A stretch of DNA of 64,000 nucleotides, from positions 695,671 through 759,670 of the forward strand of contig NZ_BSFN01000001.1 in the NCBI RefSeq assembly GCF_027922365.1. The letters run 5' to 3'. Position numbers and translations under genes: made by a program. Shown piece by piece: positions 18,406 through 25,826 of this stretch. The stretch comes from Pseudomonas turukhanskensis. GTDB lineage: Bacteria; Pseudomonadota; Gammaproteobacteria; Pseudomonadales; Pseudomonadaceae. Each line of letters begins with the position of its first letter. The stretch's first letter is position 1. Below the pieces are notes generated by a model. That model did no database searches and was not told the origin of the DNA. It saw only the letters and a program-made list of their open reading frames with translations.

Positions 18406-19173
18406 ATGGAATGGCTAATGAGTCCAGAGATCTGGATCGCGTTTGCGACCCTGACCGCTTTGGAAATCGTCCTTGGCATCGACAACATCATCTTTATCTC
18501 GATTCTGGTCAGCCGTCTGCCCATCGAGCAGCAACCCAAAGCACGTTTCTTCGGCCTGGCCCTGGCCATGGGTACGCGGATTCTGCTGTTGCTGTCGATC
18601 ACCTGGGTGATGCGCCTGACAGCAGACCTGTTCACCGTGTTCGAGCAGGGTATCTCCGGGCGTGACCTGATTCTGTTCTTCGGTGGTCTGTTCCTGCTGT
18701 TCAAGAGCACCGCCGAGATCTACCACGGCCTCGAAGGCGCGGAAGAAGAAGCCAAGGCCGGCGGCAAGGTGTATGGCTTTATGGGGATCATCACGCAGAT
18801 CGCCATTATCGACATCATCTTCTCCCTGGACTCGGTCATCACCGCCGTCGGCCTGGTGCAGCATGTGCCGGTAATGATTGCGGCCATCGTGATTTCGGTG
18901 GGCGTGATGATGCTGGCCGCCAGCACCATCAGCGAATACATCGACAAGCACCCGTCGCTGAAGATGCTCGCCCTGTCGTTCCTGATTGTGGTCGGTACTG
19001 TGCTGATAGCCGAAGCGTTCGAGGTGCATGTGCCTAAGGGCTATGTCTACTTCGCCATGGCGTTCTCGCTGGCGGTGGAAGCCATCAACATCAAGATGCG
19101 CACTGCGCGCAACCGCGCCGCCAACAAGGCTGCCGATCCGGTGCACCTGCGCAAAAACAGCCCGGACGCCTAA
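18406..19173 (+). CDS. TerC family membrane protein
   Basis: A 255-residue integral membrane protein with about seven helices. Two family motifs with membrane-buried acidic residues are clear: EIVLGIDNIIF (residues 20-30) and DIIFSLDSVITAVG (about 139-152). TerC proteins are linked to tellurite resistance and to metal (manganese) export, often to load or protect exported enzymes. It follows the ABC-F gene by 46 bases. A perfect 14-bp hairpin lies just after it. Confidence 0.92.
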   Translation: MEWLMSPEIWIAFATLTALEIVLGIDNIIFISILVSRLPIEQQPKARFFGLALAMGTRILLLLSITWVMRLTADLFTVFEQGISGRDLILFFGGLFLLFKSTAEIYHGLEGAEEEAKAGGKVYGFMGIITQIAIIDIIFSLDSVITAVGLVQHVPVMIAAIVISVGVMMLAASTISEYIDKHPSLKMLALSFLIVVGTVLIAEAFEVHVPKGYVYFAMAFSLAVEAINIKMRTARNRAANKAADPVHLRKNSPDA

Positions 19174-19193
19174 CCGGCTGCTGTGCTCCTCAA

Positions 19194-19228
19194 CTGTGTG
19201 GCGACTGTGCTAGTCAGTCGCCACACAG
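19194..19228. other. Perfect 14-bp hairpin after the TerC gene
   Basis: CTGTGTGGCGACTG (19194-19207) and CAGTCGCCACACAG (19215-19228) are exactly complementary around a 7-base loop. No T-run follows on either strand, so an intrinsic terminator is not certain; it could act as a terminator aided by Rho or as an RNA-stability element, or be a protein-binding palindrome ahead of the LysE gene. Confidence 0.55.
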
Positions 19229-19272
19229 CGCGTTAACGTAAGCGCCTTCCCACATTTCTGAGGTTCGCGGCC

Positions 19273-19905
19273 ATGCTGCTTGAAACTTGGCTGGCGTTTT
19301 TCGTTGCCTGTTGGCTTATCAGTCTTTCTCCCGGTGCCGGCGCCATCGCCTCGATGTCGGCTGGCCTGCAATACGGGTTCTGGCGCGGTTACTGGAACGC
19401 CCTGGGCTTGCAGCTCGGGCTGGCATTGCAGATCGCCATTGTCGCGGCCGGTGTGGGCGCCATTCTGTCTGCCTCGGAACTGGCCTTCAGCCTGATCAAA
19501 TGGTTTGGCGTGTTCTACCTGGTGTTTCTGGGCATCAAACAGTGGCGCGCGTTGCCCAGTGACCTCTCGGACGAGGCGGCAGTGCGGCCTATCGGTCGAC
19601 CGCTGAGCCTGGTATTTCGCGGTTTTCTGGTGAACGTCAGTAACCCCAAGGCGGTGGTGTTCATGCTGGCGGTGTTGCCACAGTTCATTGACCCAAAGGC
19701 GCCGCAATTGATGCAGTACCTGACCATGGGCGTAACCATGATCACGGTCGATCTGATCGTGATGGCCGGTTACACCGGCTTGGCGTCCAAGGTGCTGCGT
19801 TTGCTGCGAACGCCGCGTCAGCAGCGGGTGATGAACCGTACCTTCGGGGCGTTGTTTATCGGTGCTGCCGGTTTGCTGGCCAGCGTCCGCCGGGCGGCCA
19901 GCTGA
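19273..19905 (+). CDS. LysE/RhtB family amino-acid exporter
   Basis: A 210-residue inner-membrane protein with six hydrophobic segments. The N-terminal family motif SLSPGAGAIASMSAGLQYG (residues 18-36) and the GFLVNVSNPKAVVFMLAVLPQF segment are typical of the RhtB branch, which exports amino acids such as homoserine, threonine or lysine. Substrate cannot be told from sequence. The start ATG at 19273 follows GAGGTTCGCGGCC. A terminator lies downstream. Confidence 0.9.
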   Translation: MLLETWLAFFVACWLISLSPGAGAIASMSAGLQYGFWRGYWNALGLQLGLALQIAIVAAGVGAILSASELAFSLIKWFGVFYLVFLGIKQWRALPSDLSDEAAVRPIGRPLSLVFRGFLVNVSNPKAVVFMLAVLPQFIDPKAPQLMQYLTMGVTMITVDLIVMAGYTGLASKVLRLLRTPRQQRVMNRTFGALFIGAAGLLASVRRAAS

Positions 19906-19932
19906 TTTAGCAGCTTCACCGCGTTGCCTTTT

Positions 19933-19968
19933 AACGGCGCAATCGATTCTGATCGCGCCGTTTTCGTT
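19933..19968 (+). terminator. Terminator after the LysE-type gene
   Basis: AACGGCGC (19933-19940) pairs with GCGCCGTT (19955-19962), extended inward by ATC/GAT, and is followed by TTCGTTT. It lies 28 bases after the stop codon. Confidence 0.7.
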
Positions 19969-20090
19969 TCCAACTTTCCACTTCTCGCGATTCAGCCGAG
20001 CACCCGCTTGAGGTAAAGCTTTGTTACAAACACTTGAGTGAGAACGTTAGGAAGGTAACAATGTCTTCCATTCTTATTTGGGATGGAATC

Positions 20091-22016
20091 ATGTTTGCCT
20101 CTCCCCGCCTGTTGTTGTGTCTTCTCTCGCTGTTGTCCGCTTTAAGCCTCAACGCATTCGCTGACCCGGTGGAAGGAACCGCCCAAGCCATTCACGTGCT
20201 CGACTATATCGGCGCCGATTACGCCGACGCGGTGAATGCTGGCCAGGTAATCGATGGCGACCACTACCAGAAACAACTCGATGCCCTGACGGCTCTGCAA
20301 GGCCTTATCGTGGCCTTGCCGGCCAGCCCGCAGCGCAAAGACATCGAGCAAGGCGTGGGCTCCCTGCGCGATGCCATTACCCAACGTCAGGACGCCGCGG
20401 CAGTCAGCCGCCAGGCTCGGCTGGTGAGCGCGCAAGTGGCCGCCGCCTATGAGGTCAGCCAGGCGCCGGTGATTACCCCGGATCCAACCCGTGGCGCGCC
20501 TCTCTACGCGCAGCAATGTGCGGTCTGCCACGGCGATGCAGGCTTGGGCGATGGCCCGGCCGGCATTGGCCTGGAACCGGCACCGTCGAACCTGACCGAC
20601 GCCAAGCGCCTGGGCCGTCTGAGCCTGTACGACCTGTACAGCACCACCACGCTCGGCGTGGAAGGCACCGACATGCCGGCCTTCGCCGACCAACTGGACG
20701 AGCGTCAACGTTGGGATCTGGCTGTTTACATCGCCGGCCTCAGCGCCGGCGCGTCTGCTGCCACTCCAGCGGCTGCCGATGGCGCCAAGCCCAAAGTCTT
20801 CGATCTGGCTGAACTCGCGCGCCAAACTCCGGATGAAATTGCCGCCACCCAAGGTGAGCCGGCTGCTGCGCTGTTCCGCAGCCAGCGCGCCCAGCCGCCG
20901 ATTGTGCAGCGTGGGCCTCAACAACTGCTCGACTACACCAGCGTCACCCTCGACAAGAGCCTGGCGGCCTACGGCAACGGCGACCATGACCAAGCCTACG
21001 ACCTCTCGGTAGCCGCCTACCTGGAAGGTTTCGAACTGGTTGAAAGCTCGCTCGACAACGTTGATGCGCAAGTGCGCAAAGACACCGAAAAAGCGCTGAT
21101 GGCCTACCGTCAATCGCTGCAGGATGGGCTGCCGCTTGCGCAGGCCAAAGAGAAGCTGGATTTCGCCAAGGGCAAACTGCAGGAATCGGCCAAGCTACTG
21201 GGCAGCGATGGGTTGAGCCAGTCGCTGAGCTTTATCTCGGCGCTACTGATTCTGCTGCGTGAGGGCCTGGAAGCCATTCTGGTACTGGCTGCGATTCTGG
21301 CCTTCCTGCGCAACACCGGCCAGCAATCGGCCGAACGCAGCGTACATATCGGTTGGGGCCTGGCCATGCTGGCGGGTGTGTTCACCTGGGCGGCTGCTGC
21401 ATACCTGTTCGACGTCAGTGGGGCGCAGCGCGAATTGCTGGAAGGCTGCACCGCGTTGTTCGCCGCCGTGATGGTGCTGTGGCTGGGTGTGTGGATGCAC
21501 GACCGTCGCCACGCCGCCGCCTGGCAGGATTACATCAAGAGCAGCCTGGTGGGTGGCGGTGGCCGTTTTGGCTTCGCCATCCTGGCGTTCTTCTCGGTGT
21601 ACCGCGAGCTGTTCGAAGTCATCCTGTTCTACGAAACCCTGTGGCTGCAGGCTGGCCCTGCTGGTCACAGCGCGGTGCTGGCGGGTGGCGCGACCGCCTG
21701 CGTGCTGCTTGTGGGTCTGGCTTGGGTAATTTTGCGCGGTTCGGCCAAGCTGCCGCTGGGCATCTTCTTTGGCATCAACGCCGCGCTGCTCTGCGCGCTG
21801 TCGGTGGTCTTTGCCGGTCACGGCGTAAAAGCACTGCAAGAGGCTGGTGTGTTCGGCACCCATCCGGTGCCGTTCATTGAGTTCGAGTGGCTGGGTGTGC
21901 ACGCCGACCTCTACTCGCTGTCGGCCCAGGCTGTGGCGCTTGCTGCCATCGCCATTCTGTACGGGCGCAGCGCCCTTACCGCCCGAGCGCGTGAGCAGGC
22001 GACCAGCGCCAGCTAA
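20091..22016 (+). CDS. Cytochrome c - FTR1 iron permease fusion
   Basis: A 641-residue protein with a signal peptide (1-25, cleavage near AFADP), a periplasmic helical region, a class I cytochrome c domain with CAVCHG at about residues 143-148, a second helical region, then an FTR1 permease (about 385-630) with seven membrane segments. The permease carries two iron-path motifs: REGLEAIL and YRELFEVILFYETL. FTR1 proteins move ferric iron after oxidation of Fe(II), so the fused heme domain may supply electron transfer; that is inference. ATG 20091 is chosen over upstream in-frame codons at 20034 and 20061 because it starts the signal peptide. Confidence 0.92.
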   Translation: MFASPRLLLCLLSLLSALSLNAFADPVEGTAQAIHVLDYIGADYADAVNAGQVIDGDHYQKQLDALTALQGLIVALPASPQRKDIEQGVGSLRDAITQRQDAAAVSRQARLVSAQVAAAYEVSQAPVITPDPTRGAPLYAQQCAVCHGDAGLGDGPAGIGLEPAPSNLTDAKRLGRLSLYDLYSTTTLGVEGTDMPAFADQLDERQRWDLAVYIAGLSAGASAATPAAADGAKPKVFDLAELARQTPDEIAATQGEPAAALFRSQRAQPPIVQRGPQQLLDYTSVTLDKSLAAYGNGDHDQAYDLSVAAYLEGFELVESSLDNVDAQVRKDTEKALMAYRQSLQDGLPLAQAKEKLDFAKGKLQESAKLLGSDGLSQSLSFISALLILLREGLEAILVLAAILAFLRNTGQQSAERSVHIGWGLAMLAGVFTWAAAAYLFDVSGAQRELLEGCTALFAAVMVLWLGVWMHDRRHAAAWQDYIKSSLVGGGGRFGFAILAFFSVYRELFEVILFYETLWLQAGPAGHSAVLAGGATACVLLVGLAWVILRGSAKLPLGIFFGINAALLCALSVVFAGHGVKALQEAGVFGTHPVPFIEFEWLGVHADLYSLSAQAVALAAIAILYGRSALTARAREQATSAS

Positions 22017-22030
22017 CTCTCAGCGCTAGA

Positions 22031-22067
22031 AAAACGGGCGAGCAGTGTCACACTGCTCGCCCGTTTT
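22031..22067 (+). terminator. Strong terminator after the FTR1 fusion
   Basis: AAAACGGGCGAGCAGTGT (22031-22048) is matched by ACACTGCTCGCCCGTTTT just after it, an almost loopless 18-bp stem flanked by A- and T-runs, so it can work in both directions. It lies between the fusion gene and the DUF188 gene. Confidence 0.9.
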
Positions 22068-22094
22068 TGTTTTTACGTTCAAAGGAGTGCGCCC

Positions 22095-22556
22095 ATGCGC
22101 GTATGGATTGATGCCGACGCCTGCCCCAAGGCTGCCAAGGACCAGGTGGTGAAATTCGCCTTGAAGCGTCAGTTCGAGGTGCTATTGGTGGCCGGGCAAA
22201 GCCAGACCAAACCGGCCTTCGCCTGCGTACGTCTGATTGTTGTGCCCAGCGGCCCGGATGCCGCCGACGATTACCTGGTGGAGCATGCCGTGCCGGGAGA
22301 ACTGGTGATTTGCAGCGATGTGCCGCTGGCCGACCGCCTAGTGAAAAAGGGCGTGGCGGCGCTGGACCCACGTGGCCGTGAATTCGATGCCGGCAATATG
22401 GGCGAGCGCCTGGCGGTGCGTAACCTGTTCACCGACCTGCGCGAGCAAGGGCAGGTCGGCGGCGGGCAGGGACCTTATGGCGAGCGGGAAAAACAGGCGT
22501 TTGCCAATGCGCTGGACCGCATCCTTACCCGCCTGGCCCGTCAGGCGGTGAGCTGA
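22095..22556 (+). CDS. DUF188 (YaiI/YqxD) family protein
   Basis: A 153-residue soluble protein of the UPF0178/DUF188 family, related to PIN-like nucleases. Conserved acidic motifs are visible: MRVWIDADACP at the start, ICSDVPLADRLVKKG and DPRGREFDAGNMGERLA. Function is not established. AAGGAG lies 7 bases before the ATG at 22095. Its last 16 bases overlap the convergent GGDEF/EAL gene. Confidence 0.93.
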   Translation: MRVWIDADACPKAAKDQVVKFALKRQFEVLLVAGQSQTKPAFACVRLIVVPSGPDAADDYLVEHAVPGELVICSDVPLADRLVKKGVAALDPRGREFDAGNMGERLAVRNLFTDLREQGQVGGGQGPYGEREKQAFANALDRILTRLARQAVS

Positions 22557-24685
22557 GGCGAGGCCTGCACCGGCGGCGCCAGCCAGGCCCGCAAGGCGTC
22601 CAGCGCCAAGGGGCGGCTGAAGAAATAGCCCTGGATCAGATCGCAGTCGTTGGCGCGCAGAAACTCCAGCTGCTCGGCAGACTCAACCCCTTCGGCCACG
22701 ACCATCAGTTGCAGCTTGTGCGCCATGGCGATGATCGCCGAGGTGATCGCCATGTCGTTGGGTTCGGCGGGAATGTCGCGGATAAACGAGCGGTCGACCT
22801 TCAGGCTGTTGACCGGCAATTTGCGCAGATAGGCCAGCGATGAATAGCCGCTGCCGAAATCGTCGATCGAAACCCGCACGCCGAGGCGGCGAATCTCTTC
22901 GAGAATTTCCACCGCCGTGTTGAGGTTGTTCATCAACGCGTTCTCGGTGACTTCCATCACCAGCCCGGCCGAGTCCATTCCCGTGCGTAGCAGAATCTGC
23001 TCGATGGCCGCAGGCAAGGCGCGGTTAGACAGGTTCAATGCCGAGCAGTTGAATGCCACGCGAAGCTCCGGGTAGCCGGCTTCGCGCAGGCTAACCAGGT
23101 CGCGGCAGGCGCGCTCGGCCACCCACAGATCCAGCTCGACGATAAAGCCGTGTTGCTCGGCCAGCGGTGCAAATACTTCCGGGCTCACGCTGCCGCGTTG
23201 CGGGTGGTTCCAGCGGGCCAAGGCCTCCAGGCTGATGACCTGACCGGTTTCGCAGGAAACGATGGGCTGGTAATGCACATGCAGCCCGTCCTCATTAAGG
23301 GCACGGCGCAGGTCCTGCTCCAGCGTCAGGTCCATATGGGCGCGACGTTCCAGGTCCGGGCTGAAGCGCAGGCTGCGGTTGCGCCCGTTTTGTTTGCAGT
23401 AGCCCACGGCAAGACCTGCGTGTTTGAACAGCGCGTCGTAGTCGCGGCTGTCCTGAGGGAAAACGCTGAGGCCGATACTGGCCGTTTGCGTCAGCTGCCC
23501 GCAGGACAGATTGAACGGGGTTTGCAGCTGGTCAACGATGCGGCTGGCCAGTTGTTCGGCCTGATAGCTGTGTTCCACTTTGGCCAGCACACAAAACTCG
23601 TCGCCGGAAAAACGCGCCAGCACATCCTCGCCGCCGAGTGCCGAGCGAATGCGCTGGGCAACCAATTGCAGCAGGTGGTCGCCGGTGGCATGGCCGAGGC
23701 TGTCGTTGATGCGCTTGAAGTTGTCCAGATCGATAAACAGCAGCGCCCAGCGCTGCTGCGGCTCCACGGCGCCTAGGGCGCGCGTGGCCAACTGGGTGAA
23801 GGCGCGGCCGTTGAAGAGGTTGGTCAGCGGGTCGTATTGGGTCACCACGTTCAGTTGTTGGGCAACCCGCCGCAGCTTGGCATGCTGCTCGCGCAGACGC
23901 TGATCGGCCCAGCTTGCACCAATGCCGGCAACGATGATGACCAACGCGATCAGGCCGATGGAGATGGCCAGCACGCTTTGCTCGCCGGTCTCGGCCACCG
24001 GCTGCAATACATGGGCATACAGATCGGTAGGCACGGCCAGGGTCATGGCGGCCATACCGGTGAAGTGCATGGACGCAATGGCTCCGCCCATCACCAGGCT
24101 GGCAAGCATTCGCAGCCAATGCGCGCGCTCACCGGTCTTGCCGCGAAAATAGAAGGCCAGGATCACGGCAGCCAATGAGGCCCCGATTGCGATCAGCACC
24201 GAGACGGCAAAAAGTATGGGGTCGTAGTACTGGGTGGCGGCCGACTCAATGGCGGCCATTCCGCTGTAGTGCATGGTGGCAATGCCAACGCCTGCGGTCA
24301 CTGCGGCGGCTAGGTACTGCCAGGCCACCAGGCGCTTGCGACTGATCACCCACATCACCGCGTACGACACGACGATGGCGACCAGCAGGGAAGCCAGGGT
24401 GATTTTGAAGTCGTAGCCAATCTGTAGCGGCGCACTGAATGACAGCATGGCGATGAAATGCATCGACCAGATGCCGCCACCCAACGCAAATGCGCCGATC
24501 CAGCGCCAAAGCTCGCGCCCCCCGACGGTACGGCTGCTGCTCACACGGTTGGCCATGGCCAGTGCGGTAAAGCCGGAGGCACTGGCAACCAGGTAGGCGA
24601 GAAACACCAGGCTTGGATCATGCTGGCAATCGAGAATCGCCGTCTGGTTGGCCGGCATGTCAGCAATGAAGTGCAGCAGTGACAT
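22541..24685 (-). CDS. mucR: MHYT-GGDEF-EAL protein, MucR-like
   Basis: A 714-residue inner-membrane c-di-GMP enzyme. Residues about 15-250 form the MHYT sensor: seven helices with three motif copies (MHFIAML, MHYSGMA, MHFTGMA) thought to bind copper or a gas. A GGDEF domain follows (about 275-440) whose signature reads FSGDEF, with Ser for the first Gly. The EAL domain (about 455-705) has an intact SLEALARWNHP and DDFGSGYSS. In P. aeruginosa MucR feeds alginate synthesis through Alg44. ATG 24685 is preferred to an in-frame start at 24703. Gene symbol is by resemblance. Confidence 0.87.
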   Translation of the reverse strand: MSLLHFIADMPANQTAILDCQHDPSLVFLAYLVASASGFTALAMANRVSSSRTVGGRELWRWIGAFALGGGIWSMHFIAMLSFSAPLQIGYDFKITLASLLVAIVVSYAVMWVISRKRLVAWQYLAAAVTAGVGIATMHYSGMAAIESAATQYYDPILFAVSVLIAIGASLAAVILAFYFRGKTGERAHWLRMLASLVMGGAIASMHFTGMAAMTLAVPTDLYAHVLQPVAETGEQSVLAISIGLIALVIIVAGIGASWADQRLREQHAKLRRVAQQLNVVTQYDPLTNLFNGRAFTQLATRALGAVEPQQRWALLFIDLDNFKRINDSLGHATGDHLLQLVAQRIRSALGGEDVLARFSGDEFCVLAKVEHSYQAEQLASRIVDQLQTPFNLSCGQLTQTASIGLSVFPQDSRDYDALFKHAGLAVGYCKQNGRNRSLRFSPDLERRAHMDLTLEQDLRRALNEDGLHVHYQPIVSCETGQVISLEALARWNHPQRGSVSPEVFAPLAEQHGFIVELDLWVAERACRDLVSLREAGYPELRVAFNCSALNLSNRALPAAIEQILLRTGMDSAGLVMEVTENALMNNLNTAVEILEEIRRLGVRVSIDDFGSGYSSLAYLRKLPVNSLKVDRSFIRDIPAEPNDMAITSAIIAMAHKLQLMVVAEGVESAEQLEFLRANDCDLIQGYFFSRPLALDALRAWLAPPVQASPQLTA

Positions 24686-24832
24686 CACAAACTCCAACCC
24701 CAAAATTACAACCCAATACTGTCAACAGTAATGGCTCTTTGCCAGTTTCGGCATCTTAAAGGGCACCGAAGGCCAAGGCTATGTTTTTGGTCGCTTGGGC
24801 CGCCCCGCGTGCTGAGCGCTACAGTCGCTGCC

Positions 24833-25303
24833 CTAGCCGCACAAATAGGTGCCTGTGCCCACGGCCACCAGCGTGCCGTCGTCGGCATGCAGTTCCGAGC
24901 GTACCACTGCGACTTTATTGCCTGAGCGTAGCAAAACCGCTTTGGCGACGAAGTGCTGGCCGCGTCCGGGCCGCAGATAATCCACCCGCAGATCGATCGT
25001 GCCGAGCTTTGAAAGCCGCGCCATGCGTTCACCACTGCTGAGGTTCTGGTGACGTTCGAAGGCGCCGATGAGTGCCATCGCGCCGCCGGTAACGTCCAGC
25101 AGTGCCGAAATAACCCCGCCATGGAGAATGCCGTGGACGAAGTTGCCTACCAGCCCCGGCTGCATGGGCAGGGACATCAGCACGTGGTCGGTGGATAACT
25201 CGTCGATGCGGATGCCCAGCATCTGGTTGAACGGAATGCGTTCGAAGAAGCCTTGCACCGCCTGTTTCAGCTCGGGGGTCAGTTCGAAAGGGGGCTCGGA
25301 CAT
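24833..25303 (-). CDS. Hotdog-fold thioesterase
   Basis: A 156-residue cytoplasmic protein of the PaaI/YigI thioesterase type. The active-site region HGGVISALLDVTGGAMALIG (about 64-83) is the usual helix of hotdog acyl-CoA thioesterases, and the paired strands (GTIDLRVDYLRPG, VAVVRSELHADDGTLVAVGTGTY) follow. Substrate is unknown. The ATG at 25303 begins MSEPPFELTPEL; the frame runs on upstream to 25573 but that part overlaps pilE antisense to nothing useful. It lies 85 bases after pilE on the same strand. Confidence 0.88.
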   Translation of the reverse strand: MSEPPFELTPELKQAVQGFFERIPFNQMLGIRIDELSTDHVLMSLPMQPGLVGNFVHGILHGGVISALLDVTGGAMALIGAFERHQNLSSGERMARLSKLGTIDLRVDYLRPGRGQHFVAKAVLLRSGNKVAVVRSELHADDGTLVAVGTGTYLCG

Positions 25304-25388
25304 GGCTGGGGTCACTCCAAAAGGTAGGCACTTAGCCTGCCGCAAGGTGGACACGGGCGCCATCCCTGGCCCGGGTGGGCATATGTGA

Positions 25389-25826
25389 CTATCTCCAGCA
25401 CTCCAGCGCACTGACGGTGCCGGTGGTGCCGGTTCTGCCAATGCCATCGAGTAGCAACGTGGCGCATGCCGTGTCGGCACGCTGCGCGCCCAGGGGCTCG
25501 GCGCGCAGGCGGTAGCCGCCGTCTCCGGGCTCGCTGGTGAGGCGATACAGGCCCTTGTTGCTGCGCACCTCACCGTCTCTGGAATGGGTCATTTGCAGTT
25601 CATCGAGCCCGCTGGTGCTGGTGATGTAGTGCTGATGCTGGGCGTAGTGGCGGGCCTGCCGGGCGGCGGCATCCACCAGCAAGACCTGGCCGTCGGTACG
25701 ATTGCTGCGCAGCACGTGCTGGCGATACTGGGGCATTACCAGGGCATACAGCACACCCACAATCGTCAACACGGCCAGTAGTTCCAGCAGGCTGAAGCCG
25801 CCGCTCATGCGTTTACGGTGTGCCAT
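25389..25826 (-). CDS. pilE: Type IV minor pilin PilE
   Basis: A 145-residue prepilin with the class III leader MAHRKRMSGG cleaved before FSLLELLAVLTIVGVLY; Glu5 of the mature chain is present. The C-terminal globular part has a cysteine pair (CATLLLDG and ECWR). It is the last gene of the minor-pilin cluster and overlaps the end of the PilY1 gene by 14 bases. In P. aeruginosa PilE belongs to the tip complex that primes pilus assembly. Confidence 0.9.
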   Translation of the reverse strand: MAHRKRMSGGFSLLELLAVLTIVGVLYALVMPQYRQHVLRSNRTDGQVLLVDAAARQARHYAQHQHYITSTSGLDELQMTHSRDGEVRSNKGLYRLTSEPGDGGYRLRAEPLGAQRADTACATLLLDGIGRTGTTGTVSALECWR

